Source of the DNA: Siphonodentalium dalli
Taxonomy: Eukaryota > Mollusca > Scaphopoda > Gadilida > Siphonodentaliidae
Assembly: GCA_032622095.1 (NCBI GenBank)
Contig: CP136065.1
Span: forward strand, 53,003,949-53,067,948
Length of the DNA: 64,000 nucleotides
Direction: 5' to 3'
A model generated the notes under the pieces. It was not told the origin of the DNA and did not search any database. It saw only the letters and a program-made list of their open reading frames with translations. This document shows positions 1 through 11,307 of this stretch, piece by piece. The position numbers and the translations under genes were made by a program. The first letter of the stretch is position 1. Each line of letters starts with the position of its first letter.

Positions 1-490
1 CAACCGGCCATTAATCTAAGGTTAGTCACGTACTATAAAGAAGTATAGTGACCTCCGGTTAAGGCGCGTTCAGACGAATCAGTATCGTACGTTGAGTTAC
101 GTGCGTTGAAATTGGAATACAGACACTACAGTAAAACCTCTCCAAACCGAACACCATTCGGACCGGCCCTTATGTTCCGTTTAGAGAGGTGATTGTTTAT
201 AGAAAATTGCAGTACCATCAGCTACCATCAGAATATAGTGCCGTCCTTACCGAGAGTGATCGAGACACAAACAACTCATTATTGATTAATTAAACTTTAT
301 TCAATAAACTAACAAATATAATATAAATAACAATAGATAACACATGGTATAGTAAGACATAATAGATGAGACATAAACATGGAAAAGATAATGTTACGGT
401 TATTCCGTTTTTTTTAAATGTCACTGATGGTAGATTTGTCATACTTGATGCTCTGCCCCTGTCGGCTTTGGTATGGACTGGGGATATTTT
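1..490. repeat. Left flank of duplicated block, copy A
   Basis: Positions 6-331 match 29,837-30,174 closely, and 321-490 match 48,210-48,341 and 58,538-58,730. It holds the uninterrupted sequence ATATAAATAAC followed by AATAGATAAC (321-341), which is the empty site for the LINE inserted in copy B. No convincing gene is seen. The homology with copy B starts at position 6, so this may be close to the end of the repeated unit, but the window edge prevents a check. Confidence 0.85.
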
Positions 491-955
491 ATAAGGATTA
501 ACTGTCATGTGGACTATTTTTATGGAGATGTAACGGTGAGGTAAGTGGACATAACTTGTATGTAAAACCCGAAGGTCCACATGACAGTTAATCCTTATAT
601 TTATATACATTTAGCGAAAAAGCCGCTTTTGTAAATATATTTAAATCGAAAAGTGTATCGTGACAAGATCAGCCCAAAATACCCAATAGCACCCTTGGCG
701 AAAGTTAATAGGAACAATTTCTCTTCATGTTGAAACCCGATGATGTATTAAGTCAATCCTGCGCGAGTCAAAATGCGCCCAAAGCATTACGCGTTCGTCT
801 TTCCAAACCTAATGACGTATCGATGGTGTTATTAGCTTGGCGTTATGAGGCGTTACGCATTCACCGAGAAATAACTGCAACTAGCCACGTGGGCGCCGAC
901 CAATCAGAATGCTGGATTTAGTGATGACAACACTTAGTGTGTAAATATATAAGTT
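491..955 (+). mobile_element. Hairpin-headed non-autonomous element, copy 1
   Basis: An insertion of about 460 bp that is absent from copy C, where the sequence runs straight through (58,725-58,735). It begins with an imperfect palindrome (arms 491-514 and 574-598, starting ATAAGGATTAACTGTCATG) and continues into a body ending near GTAAATATATAAG. A second member lies inverted at 46,305-46,790 with a longer, nearly perfect hairpin; the copy here has lost part of one hairpin arm. Flanking TATAAG on both sides is the probable target duplication. It codes for nothing recognisable. Class unknown. Confidence 0.75.
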
Positions 956-972
956 TAACTTTCTGGTCTACA

Positions 973-1458
973 TTAAAGACACGTTTGACCTTGGCGGTGG
1001 GTATCCTGTGAAAATATCTCCACCCGTCAAAAACCGCCACAAACAGAAAGAACATCAAAATGTAGATAGACTTTGTCCATATACAAATAAGAAATATCGC
1101 ATAAACAGTATGTTATGGTCATTTGTTTGACAATTGTTATGTAAACAAAAGCATGGTGTTTGTATATATTATGATGGTAAACACAAAGAGCGTACTTTGT
1201 TGGTGAATACCTGATATGGAACTAATAAAGAGCGTTTATGCCATTTTTGTGTGATTAGCCAGTAGCGTTGTGCTGTCTTCTGTAACACAATCAGGCTCTT
1301 GCTTATGTAAAATATAGTAGGTCTTTATGATAACATGCTGTTTACGCGATGGTCATGGTATATATGCACGGAACTGTATGCGTTTTAATGTTTTTCTGTT
1401 TACGGTGTTTGGAACAAATATGAATATTTTCGACAATTAAGGCCGCACGTGCCTTTAA
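973..1458 (+). mobile_element. TTAA-type MITE, copy 1
   Basis: A 478-bp non-coding element (977-1454) bounded by TTAA at 973-976 and 1455-1458. Its ends are imperfect inverted repeats: AGACACGTTTGACC at the left and the reverse complement of AGGCACGTGCGGCC at the right. The paralogous site at 58,740-58,743 has a single TTAA and no element, so insertion with TTAA duplication is seen directly. TTAA targeting is typical of piggyBac-superfamily elements; assignment to that superfamily is inference because no transposase is present. Confidence 0.9.
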
Positions 1459-1794
1459 ACTCTGGGCTGTCGTTTTCATGACGGCTCATTCATTGTGATA
1501 GGTTGTTTTAAACTGTTATGGTGACAATACAGCACAATTGTGTATAAATGTAACAATAAGGCGTATGGACGGCTGCAATGCACCCGTTACGTCGTATCCG
1601 TTATATCACACAATAAGAGAGGTTCTATATAGTGTAAACTCAACACAAGCCGTAACGCGTGCGTCATGTCGTTTCTTGATTTCAATCAATGCAAAACGGC
1701 TGCTTTCTGCGAAACGAAGGGAATTCGACTTGTATTTATGTCAATACATTTTAGTTGTTGTGATTTGACAGATTTGGAATTATCGTAGATTTCA
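1459..1794. other. Copy A spacer, no gene
   Basis: Sequence shared with 58,744-59,090 in copy C, with small insertions and deletions between them. The short open frame here is not preserved in copy C, so it is unlikely to be coding. No promoter or RNA gene is recognised. Confidence 0.6.
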
Positions 1795-4741
1795 TTTACA
1801 AAAAATAGATTGATTTTCAATCTATATCTATATTTGCGAATGTCTGTCTGTCTGTGTTCTATAGAAATTCACAGGGGACCACCTAGATGGCACAAAATGG
1901 GTCTAATAGGGGTAACTTTTTACGAGAAAGATAATGGCGAGGGTTAGAATTTGCTAAAGTGACGCCGTTGTTGTCAGGGGCAGACAAGGGGGGGGGGGGA
2001 GAAAAAAAATTGTCGCAGATTGCCACCAAACTTATATATAATCATCCATACCATAATATGAGGAATCTAGTGGTGTGGTTTAAATATTTCAAAAGTCGCG
2101 CCGTTCGCGTCAGGGATGCCCGGAAAGGGAGAGGGGTACCAAAATTGATCAAAATAATTTTAGCGCCGAATTCCACCAAATTGATGCACATTCTTCTGAG
2201 ATCTTCTCCGTGATACAAGGAATCGTATTGTGTGATTTAAAGACGCCAAATTGGTGTCGTTGAAATGAGAGAGTTGGAAGGGGGTGGTGGGTGGGTACTA
2301 AATCTGAAAAGAATTGGTTTAGTCGCCGATTGCCACCAAACTTATACAAATTCATCCCCATGGTATGAGGTGTCTAATGGTGTGGCTTAAAGCTGACAAA
2401 AATGACGTCATTCGAGTCAGGTGTGCACTGAAATGGAGAGGGGCACCAAAATTGATACACAATATTTTTAGCGCCAATTTCCACCAAATTTATACACATT
2501 CTTATCCATGATATGAGGAATCTAATCGTGTGATTTTAAAGACGTCATATTGTTGCTGCTTTGGTGAAGGATGGGGTGGGCACTAAATTTTATAAAAAAA
2601 TCTTTAATCGCGGATTAGCACCAAACTTACAAATAATAATCTCCATGATATCATGAGTCTAATTGTGTGGTTTATAGATGTCAAAAGCGAGCCATTCGAG
2701 TCAGGGGTGCCTTGATGGTGAGAGGGACACAAACATTGACAAACAATATGTTTAGCGCCGATTTCCACCTGATTGATACATAATTCTTCTCCGTGATTCG
2801 AATAATCTAATCGTTGGTTTAAATGCGCCAAATTGGTGCCTTTTGGGGGAGAGATAAATTTGATACGAATTTGTATACTGGCCAATTTTCATAAATTATA
2901 TATATATTCATCTCTATTATGAGTCTAATTGTGTGGTTTAATGATGTCAAACGTGGCGCCTCTTGAGTCCGAAATAGGGACGGGAACCTATAAAAACTTA
3001 TAAAAATATGTTTAGTGCCAATTACTATCAAACTCATACACGTTCTTCTCAAATGATACAATGAATCAAATATTTGAGAATATCTGTCTGTGTTCTATAT
3101 ATAACTTTAAGGGTACAATCGAGATGGCACCAAGGCGGTCTAACAGGGGTAACTTTTTACGAGTAAGATAATGGCGCGGGTTAAATTTCTCTAAAGTAAC
3201 GTTGTTGGTGTCAGGGGAGGGGCTATTTTTAGCACAGGTTTCGACCAAATTGATATATTATTCTTCGTGATACGAGGAATATAAACGTGTGATTTAAAGA
3301 CGCGAAATTGGTGCCGTTTGGTGAGAGATGGGGTAATAACTATGATAAGAATTTGTTTAGTTGCCGATTACCGCCAAACTTATATATAATCATCTTCATT
3401 ATATAATGCATGCATGAGTCTAATAGATGTGGTTTAAATATGACAAAAGTGTCGCGGTTCAAGTCATGCATGAGGGGAGTTGCACCAAAGTTGATACAAA
3501 TATATTTAGCGCTGATTCCACCAAAATCTTGCACATTCTTATCTAATGATATGATGAATTAAATCACATTTGGGGTCGTTTGGGTCATGGGTGGCGAGGG
3601 GAGATTCACTAACATTTATAAGATTGTTCAATTCGCCGATATCCAACAAAGTTATAGTCATCTCCCAGGCCATCTCCATTTCGTTCTAAGGAGTTTTTGG
3701 CATTCTAATTTCACAATCACGACAAATGGTGACCGAATTAAGTCACTTGAACAATTATATCTTCTCAACTGTCATATTTATATGGGGATGAAATTCAAGG
3801 CATTTCTATACTGATCTAACAACACAGATACATAGAAGAAAGCATTAAAAATATATTTATATCAATCTATTTAAGAGATACATATATTCATTCAAACTGA
3901 GGGACCTTGAATCGTCAGATGATTGCATATTAGAATGGCTCATGTATATATATATATTATAACACGATTGAGTCTGCCGCATTCAATATAGTTTCCACAA
4001 AAAAAGTTACAATTGCCAAGAGATATGGAAATGATAGAGCAGGCCTGTTCAAAAATAGTGGTCACAGTGTGCAGTCAAATATGGTTACTTCTGCGATAAA
4101 GGAAAACGCAGTCCGTAGCACATGACTTTTCAGGATCCTCCAATATTGACATCTGACAAGGGTATATCTGCCCGATACAGAGGATTTTTTCATTTTTTAG
4201 AACAGACTCATCGCCTAACGTAAAGAACTCAAAATATCGCTGTGTCGGGCACATGTAGCTGCTATATATGCATAACATCAATTCTTTTAAACTGAAAATG
4301 ATTAGCCAGTATATAGCACCAGAACAGATGAGCACTTGGACATATCTTTAAAACATCTGTGTCTTCATGAAGATATGATAAACTAGATTGATTGATTGAT
4401 TGATACATCTATATGTAAAACACAATTGTCGTCTTTTATTTTTTCGAACTAATGTGTTTATGATGTTCATGTTTCATGCTATAACGTCTGAAGTTGTAAA
4501 TAAATACTTCTTTATTGGTGGGACGGATTAAACAAAATGATAATCGCTCCGACCTGACAACGTGAGCCACTACTTATATTCCATGTGTAAGAATAATGTT
4601 TTGTGATGCCATTTGGATATACAATTTATGAGAATATGTGTAACACTTTGAGAGCAAGAGTATTCTCTATTCCCACCAAATATTCACAGAGAGTTTCACA
4701 TCACTTTAACCTGGACAACGCCGGGTAACCCTGCTAGTATT
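1795..4741 (+). mobile_element. Helitron-like (Helentron/HINE-like) element 1
   Basis: The left part carries a TGTC microsatellite near 1,845. The core (about 1,940-3,790) is a degenerate tandem array with units of roughly 130-165 bp, marked by recurring TTTAGCGCCGATTTCCACC-like and GAATCTAATCGTGTG-like segments. The unique tail (3,790-4,741) ends in GGCAACGCCGGGTAACCC followed by CTGCTAGTA. Elements 2 and 3 share the same tail and terminus. A CTAG-type 3' end, an internal tandem core and flanking microsatellite match non-autonomous Helitron/Helentron relatives and the 'pearl'-type elements described in bivalves. The class call rests on architecture only; no Rep/helicase is present. Confidence 0.65.
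1940..3790 (+). repeat. Degenerate ~130-165 bp tandem array (element 1 core)
   Basis: About ten to twelve diverged units. The boxes recur near 2,161, 2,323, 2,468, 2,617, 2,752, 3,008, 3,357 and 3,508. Alternating unit types (one with a CATTCGAGTCAGGGGTGC-like segment, one with a GCCAAATTGGTGCCGTTTG-like segment) suggest a two-monomer higher-order repeat. Open frames in this array are repeat translations, not genes. Confidence 0.8.
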
Positions 4742-5150
4742 ACATATATTCCAATATCGAACTTACAGAGTATCTACATTCGGAAGCACTGTTATAAACG
4801 CATGCAACCCACAAGTGTATCTGACTTTGTGAGTGGTTTAACAACGCACACAACGGGCCGTGTCATAGCAACCGACCAACACAACGCATTCGTCTGAACG
4901 CTACTTTATAAAGAGTGTACATCAACCCGACTTTATCTGGCTTATTCTCACTTGTCCGGCAGGGATGTGTGAATGCATCTGAGCCGGCAGGTTATAGTCT
5001 GTTTTTACAATGCGTGACTAGTGATCGCATCACCGCAAGCAGTGTTTGTTTAAGCAAAGTGTAGCCCAAACTTACCGACAATAACTGTATATCACGATAT
5101 GAACTCTTTTCACTGAAAACATCTCAAGTGAGTTATTTCCAGAGATCATC
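4742..5150. repeat. Right flank of duplicated block, copy A
   Basis: 4,742-4,936 matches 63,275-63,442. From about 4,937 onward copy A carries about 570 bp that copy C lacks. A short segment at 4,885-4,900 is complementary to 66-80, so the block has inverted segments near both of its ends. Confidence 0.7.
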
Positions 5151-5567
5151 ATGCTAACATATAAATTACAGAGGTTCACAAAGACAGATCATATGAAAAT
5201 GGCAAACGTTCAAGTACACATTAATTTCATTCCTAATGCTCGCGGTGGTCAATATTTCGTCTTTAACCACTATAAGTTCTGTGTTAAGTCTAGAAGAAAC
5301 GACAGTGTACATTGGACATGCAGTTCAAGGACATGCAGTGCTACTGTAAATACCAAGAACGACATCGTGACATCATACAAAGACCAGCATAACCACGACT
5401 CAGACCAGGCCCAAGTTGCTGCTGAAACCATCATCGCTGAGCTCAAAAGCTTAGTTCGACAGACATCCAGACCAGTCACTACTATATACCAGGAAGAATC
5501 TGGACCTCTAACACCACAGGTCTGGTCATTAAATGAAGAGCATCACTTATATAATATACATATATGA
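5151..5567 (+). CDS. FLYWCH-type zinc-finger reading frame (probable exon)
   Basis: A 138-residue frame with a FLYWCH-like domain at about residues 33-82: aromatic residues at 35-41, Tyr41, Trp55, Cys57 and Cys62 (C-x4-C), and His80 with His82 (H-x-H) as the remaining zinc ligands. FLYWCH domains bind DNA or protein and often occur in transposase-derived or expanded invertebrate families. No transposase domain follows, so this is either the first exon of a longer gene or a fragment. The last ~20 residues are encoded by flank sequence shared with copy C and may not be genuine coding sequence. The whole N-terminal part is missing from copy C. Expression cannot be judged; the start codon shown is the first in frame, and the Met at residue 16 or 18 is also possible. 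Confidence 0.55.
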   Translation: MLTYKLQRFTKTDHMKMANVQVHINFIPNARGGQYFVFNHYKFCVKSRRNDSVHWTCSSRTCSATVNTKNDIVTSYKDQHNHDSDQAQVAAETIIAELKSLVRQTSRPVTTIYQEESGPLTPQVWSLNEEHHLYNIHI

Positions 5568-5702
5568 ATCTCCGACAGGAAAGGATTTGTATTGTTCCGT
5601 TTAATATAACAAATACATTCTTCGGTTCATATACGTATAAAATAATGACAGTGAGATTTTTCAATTAGAATATTTCTTAAACCAAAACAACATACTTATA
5701 TT

Positions 5703-8649
5703 CTAATTTGACACTGCTGGATCATGTAATGGGAAAGTCAGCTTGATGTCAAAGCTCTTTACGACCCCGGAGCCTTTTACTTCAATTATGTCATCGTGTA
5801 CGAAGGCGGTTGCGAAAACGTCGTCATGTAGAAATTCTAATACAGCTGTAAATATTACATGAGGGGTACCGGTTTTCCCAATAGTATGGTTTGACCGATG
5901 GGCATGTCCGCACAAATATCCGATAACGCAGCTGTATCTGTCCAATATGTCCACTACTTCCTCGTAATTCCAAACTCTGTTCGCGTGCTGATCTTTGTCG
6001 TCTAGGAGAACATGGTGACCTGCAAACGTTTAATATAGCATGGTAATTACTCATGTGAATGTACTGTTTTGTGTTAATCGTCGTATCAGTCACTTAGACC
6101 ATAGCACGACATTGGCCGTTAAACGTAAACACCAAGATGGTCACCCATTTGTAACAATACGGGAAACAAATACACTGTTGTCAAATCATATCAGTGAAAA
6201 TAATGGGATGGTTAATGTTAACAGACCGGGCTGCAACGATGAGGCTGCATGCATGTCCAGCATTTTATTGTAAAATCTAACGAAAACTTTACGGAACTAT
6301 ATAGGTTACCTCAACTATAGTAAGTATATGTTCGTAAGTACATATATGCCATAGTTTGACAACCAATACGTGATTACGTGTTTGGATTTAATAGCGACAC
6401 CAAAGTAGAAAGAGCTAGCTTCAAAAGCATAGAACACGGAATACCACATGAAGCCCCGGGTTCATATTAACACTGGGCTAAATATGTCGAGAAGTTCGTG
6501 AAATACTTACAAACGAACTCAATATATGCAATCAATTTCGTTTCAACGCATCTATGTGCGTATAGAAGTGTCAGACGCCGAAGTTACCGAACAACATGAT
6601 GGTTTTATACCAAGTATGTTGTTCGACACTTATATACGACCAGATACGCATCGAAAACGACGTTAATTGCTTATAATTACGCCATTACGAGATTGAATCT
6701 CGGTGACACCAGATCACTGAAAAACATTATTTTCCGTTGGGACATGGCTGGAATGGAACGACGGGAGGAAAATGTATTGGTCGAAATTGATATCGACCGA
6801 ATGGAAATTCATAAAAATAACATATCGTACATATATCTCTATTTTTAGATGCAGACAACACAACATTAAGAAAATACACACGGAAACGATAAATCAATTC
6901 CTGCTAGTGTACAATTCGCACAATTTAAACGATACCAGAACATCTGATGCGATCAACACAGTCCTTGTCGATTGACATTTCGAAGCAGTGTTTCAGACCG
7001 TATTTGCGGTCTCCGATGACTAACTTGAAATGGAGACAAAAAATACAATTGTCACATTTTATGTTCCCGTGATCAATGTTATCGCATTTCACAGTTTCAC
7101 TGATCAGCTTATTCATTACTTTGTTTTCGCAGTATGGCAACTAAATGGACGTTGTTTACAAAAGTTACGTAATGGTGTGATGCGACGGTCGAAATCGCCC
7201 AATTTCTTAAATTACTATCGCTGCGCGTTGTGGTATGGGGAGCGACACTTCTATTAGGATATAGAGATTGTCGCTACCAAAACGCACACAAGCGCCTTGA
7301 CCAATCAGATACACGTATTTAAGTGAACGCGAAAGTATAAATGTTATTTCTATACATATTTATAAAAGACGTACAAAGTGTCAGAAATTAATAAACCATT
7401 TCAAAGCTGAACAAACACTCAATATTTCTTAGTATGCCATATGATGAATCTAAAAATCACTTACAATTTCATGACTGGAGCAGCATTAAAGATCCTGTGC
7501 GATTGCATCCTCTTATATGTGAGTCTCACACGTGGAGCATCGCATATATAAGATAATGCACTGGATTACAAGGACAAGGTAAATCGTGTTAGGTCAATAC
7601 ATTCTCCTATATGGGAGACTCGCATATATAAGAGAATACATTGGCACAGGGTTATAGTTCAGTAAGCTGCAGTGATGGAAGGGTTACATAAGGTTTTGCA
7701 ATGCACATATTTAGTTTTAGGTCGACCTATATTGTAACCCCAGGATAAACAATTAATATACGTATATAGGTTCAGTTCGAGGCGCCAGTATATATAGCTT
7801 TAGTGTGATGCGGCGGAGAAAATAGTTTCACTATTGAGTCTTGGGAAAATAGTTCACAAACTAAATCTTCGATATATCAAGCTAAATCTTTCAACTAATG
7901 GATTCAGTGAAATTATATAGAGAACTTAACCAAGTACAAGCTGTTATATTCTGAAGAATATAGCCTTACGGCGATTATGAGGGTAAACAATTTGCATCAT
8001 CTTAACCTTACCTATAACGATCACATTTTGTGATGCCTCCTGTGACTCGGCTAACTGTCGTTCCAGCCAGTTCAATTGATCGTCGCTCACAGAACCATTC
8101 CAGCCGCCAAACCTCCTGTCTTTTCCATGCATACCACTGCAGTCGTTCCAATCTTTATTTGGATTGTGCGATTCGAGAATTTTCCGACCTTGCTTGTATT
8201 CTTCATCGGATTCATCATACCCATACACCGAAATTTCCATACAGTCCAAAACAACAACCTTCAGCTTTGGAATGGGCGTGTGTGAGAAGTAAAGTTTTCC
8301 CATGATATGGGCTGTACAAGTCTGATCTAATGATTTTCTTTCGTTTGAAGTTATATACCTCATGGTTTCCTATGGCGTGCAAAGAACGCTTCCGGAATGT
8401 GTCGAAACAGTTCATAACTGTTTCCAAACCTTTGGATGACCCGCCATGTTTCTTACATTTGCGATCGATGATATCGCCAAGCTGCAATACCAAATCAACC
8501 TCGTCTTGTTTCCATGACGACACGGCGCGTTTGACTAATCTCAGAGCGTTTCGGTAGTAGCGTATTTTACCTCCAGGGTTCTTTGGGGCGTCGTCTGCGT
8601 CGGCGTATTGGATATCCGCGACGATCCCGAGCTTCAAATGTGGCTTCAT
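5703..8649 (-). CDS. ADPRM: ADPRM-like manganese-dependent ADP-ribose/CDP-alcohol diphosphatase, two coding exons
   Basis: The coding exons are 8,649-8,012 and 6,019-5,703, joined by an intron with GTAAGG donor (8,011) and an AG acceptor ending at 6,020; the phase-1 junction keeps the frame. Together they give about 318 residues, close to family length. Metallophosphoesterase motifs appear in order: D-x-Q (IVADIQYAD), GDIID, GNHE, an HH pair at the start of the last exon, and GHAH. The family hydrolyses ADP-ribose, CDP-choline and similar pyrophosphates in the cytosol. Around 8,325-8,350 (after GNHEVYNF) homology moves to another frame, so the copy carries a 1-nt frameshift or a sequence error. 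A pyrimidine-rich acceptor ending at 8,656 suggests an upstream non-coding exon. A copy of the last exon is found at the right end of the window. Confidence 0.85.
6020..8011 (-). other. ADPRM-like gene intron
   Basis: A 1,992-bp intron with canonical GT and AG ends. It contains an imperfect hairpin near 6,553-6,640 and two related short hairpin units near 7,490-7,640 sharing CGCATATATAAGA. Open frames inside it (for example near 6,040-6,273 and 7,030-7,257) show no recognisable protein features and are treated as chance. Confidence 0.7.
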
Positions 8650-8655
8650 AGATGC

Positions 8656-8964
8656 CTGTTTTGTAAGGGAAAGAGGGAAACAGTATTGAATCTTGATGCT
8701 GTACTAAAGTAACTTGAAGTACTGGTCGATATCAAATAAAACTAAAAATGTTATTCGACATAACATACCCATGGCATACCTCCGTCAACCTGTACTGCTG
8801 CTCTGCCGTGTTACCCATCGTATAGCTTCAACAAATTCACGCACACTATCTGCATATAAGGACATCACATTACTTAAATGTGACATTACTTAAATGTGTC
8901 CTCGCGCAAATACGCACATACTCGACCTATACTGTGAAATATGTGCATTATTTGATTTAGAAAC
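8656..8964. other. Upstream region of ADPRM-like gene
   Basis: The region probably contains the end of an upstream intron (pyrimidine tract 8,657-8,680). No TATA box or 5' exon can be assigned from sequence alone, and nothing else is recognised. Confidence 0.4.
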
Positions 8965-9515
8965 AAGAGCACGCCGTCGGGGCGTGGCATAATACGCCCG
9001 TTTCTTGGGTAGAGTGGGGCAAGGTTTAATTAATTTGTTTGAAACCTTTGACTTAAGAAGAAATAATAACAAAAATAAAACACAATAACTTGGAAACCGC
9101 ATATCAGGTAAAATCTAAGTCGAAAAAGGGACATAACTCAGTCAAAATCATGCGGACGAAATCCATATTCGAATTTGATCTGTATTTTGGGGTGGTAAAC
9201 TAATATACCAAATTTGGTTCCGCTCACTTTGTTCAATCTAAAGTTATCATCCGGAAACCGCAAATCAGGTAAAATCTAAGTCGAAAAAGGGGCATAACTC
9301 AGTCAAAATCATGCGGACGAAACCCATATTCGAACTTGATCTGTATTTCGGTGTGGTAAACTAACATATTAAATTTGGTTCAGTTCACTCGATTCAATCT
9401 AAAATTATCATCCGGAAACCAAAAGCGGACGGACGACGGACGGACGGACGACGGAAAGACAACCCATTTACATAATACGACCGTTTTTTTTCAAACGGGC
9501 GTATAATAAGCAGAT
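8965..9515. repeat. Interspersed repeat with GGCGTATAAT-type ends and ~160-bp internal repeat
   Basis: It begins near GGGGCGTGGCATAATACGCC and ends near CAAACGGGCGTATAATAAG, so the ends are roughly complementary. Inside, a unit of about 160 bp (containing TCTAAGTCGAAAAAGGG, ATAACTCAGTCAAAATC and CTAAAGTTATCATCCGGAAACC) is repeated twice (about 9,086-9,245 and 9,246-9,420), followed by a GGAC-rich microsatellite (9,424-9,455). Related copies are at 16,690-16,880 and 17,825-18,335. Class unknown. Confidence 0.65.
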
Positions 9516-9575
9516 AATGGACTCGCTCATACTCGTTATTTCGTTTTATGGTACGGGTCACAGTGGAAACACATG

Positions 9576-10069
9576 TTAAAGACACGGTTGGCCTTGGTGG
9601 TCGGTATCCTGTGAAAATATCTCCACCTGTCAAAAACCGCCACAAACAGAAAGAACATCAAAATGTAGATAGACTTTGTCCGTATACAAATAAGAAATAT
9701 TGCATAAACAGTATGTTATGGTCATTTGTTTGACCATTGTTATGTAAACAAAAGCATAAAAAGTAACTTTTCTGGTGTTTGTTTATATTATGATGGTAAA
9801 CATAAAGAGCGTTTTTTGTTGGTGAATACCTGATATGGAACTAATAAAGAGCGTTTATGCCATTTGTGTGTGATTAGCCAGTATCATTGTGTTGTCTTAT
9901 GTAACACAATCAGGCTCTTGCTTAGGTAAAATATAGTAGGTCTTTATGATACCATGCTGTTTACGCGATGGTCATGGTATATATGCACGGAACTGTATGC
10001 GTTTTAATGTTTTTCTGTTTACGGTGTTTGGAACAAATATGAATATATTCGACAATTAAGGCCGCACTT
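9576..10069 (+). mobile_element. TTAA-type MITE, copy 2 (right end eroded)
   Basis: Same orientation as copy 1. TTAA at 9,576-9,579 is followed by AGACACGGTTGGCC. The right end is recognisable to GGCCGCACTTG (about 10,060-10,069) and then diverges, so the right TTAA is not seen. Confidence 0.8.
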
Positions 10070-10089
10070 GTCATTTTCATTGTCCGCGT

Positions 10090-10193
10090 ATAATCTGCTT
10101 AGAATCGCCTCACTATGAGTCGATAATGTGACTAAAACGCTTTCATTTTCAGCACATTATCGACTCAAAATGAGGCGATTCTACGCAGATTAT
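10090..10193. repeat. Near-perfect palindrome (hairpin MITE)
   Basis: Arms of about 41 bp at 10,090-10,130 and 10,153-10,193 (ATAATCTGCTTAGAATCGCC and its complement, with a few mismatches) around a 22-bp loop. It lies directly after the eroded end of MITE copy 2. No coding capacity; probably a small fold-back element. Confidence 0.75.
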
Positions 10194-10806
10194 CTACCAA
10201 AAACAAGTTCTTTTCTAATCAGATAACGTGCGGATTTTCGGTAGAATAGGCTGTAAATGCGGCTGAGGCAAAGTTAGTATGTATATGGGAACTATTTTTG
10301 AGGCATTTGTTGTATAGTGAATTACGTCTAATGTCAACGAATGAAAAGAAATCCATTGTGATAATGGCGAAATCAAGACATTTTGATCACTAGCTCATTG
10401 GACGAAAGAAAGTACATTATTAATTTTGATCCGTTCATTGCCAAACTGTAGGCACAATATATAATGTGCCTGTACACGAACAGACCGTTGGTAGTCGCAA
10501 ATAAATATGACGTGAACTCTTATAGTGAACGGACACACGACCGGTCAAGTTTGGCATTTACTTGACGTATACTGAAGAGTTTATAACTAACGTTCATCAC
10601 TTATGTTTGCGTATTGATACATGACCGTCGACATAACCGTTTCCCATGTGTCAGAGTAGATCGTACATTTACACGTGGTCGGACCACTGGAATATAGCGA
10701 AAACCAACAGAGAACATAATACAACACACATGTATCTCATCTGTCTGAGACGGTACACGTAATATGGCTATTATTTAGAACATACATTTTTAATATGTTA
10801 AAACTT
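10194..10806. other. Unrecognised intergenic stretch
   Basis: AT-rich, with no reading frame of interest and no repeat recognised by eye. Confidence 0.4.
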
Positions 10807-11307
10807 TTAAAGGCACGTGAGGCCTTAGTTGTCGAAAATATTCATATTTGTTCCAATCACCGTAAACAGAAAAACATTAAAATGCATACAGTTCCGTTCA
10901 TATATACCACGAATATCGCGTAAACAGCATGTTATCACAAAGACCTACTATATTTACCTAAGCAAGAGCCTGATTGTGTTACAGAATACAGCACAATGCT
11001 ACTGGTTAATCACACAAAAATGGCATAAACGCTCTTTATTTGTTCCATATCAGGAATTCACCAACAAAGAACGCTCTTTATGTTTACCATCATAATATAA
11101 ACAAACACCAGAAAAGTTACTTTTTATGCCTTTGTTTACATAACAATGGTCAAACAAATGACAATAACATACTGTTTATGCGACATTTCTTATTTGTATA
11201 CGGACAAAGTCTGTCTACATTTTGATGTTCTTTCTGTTTGTGGCGGTTTTTGACGGGTGGAAATATTTTTACAGGATACCCACCGCCAAGGCCAACCGTA
11301 ACTTTAA
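10807..11307 (-). mobile_element. TTAA-type MITE, copy 3
   Basis: Inverted relative to copy 1. TTAA at 10,807-10,810 and 11,304-11,307 bound a 493-bp element starting AGGCACGTGAGGCC. Both ends are intact. The reading frames inside are repeat translations. Confidence 0.88.

Noticed and set aside
1940-3790. Repeated units resembling a CRISPR array
   Set aside because: Units are 130-165 bp, diverged, lack unique spacers of constant length, and occur inside a eukaryotic element.
61-4900. Short complementary segments near 66-80 and 4,885-4,900 as inverted ends of one giant transposon
   Set aside because: Complementarity is only about 15 bp and the duplicated block extends beyond it to the ADPRM exon, so segmental duplication is the simpler reading.
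5270-5479. WRKY/GCM1 or MULE transposase as alternative to FLYWCH
   Set aside because: The W-x-C-x4-C and H-x-H spacing and aromatic residues fit FLYWCH better, and no transposase core follows.
8030-8557. Plus-strand frames opposite the ADPRM-like exon
   Set aside because: Antisense shadows of a well-supported minus-strand coding exon.
10829-11225. Open frames in the MITE at 10.8-11.3 kb
   Set aside because: Equivalent positions in the other five copies have stops and indels; the family is non-coding.
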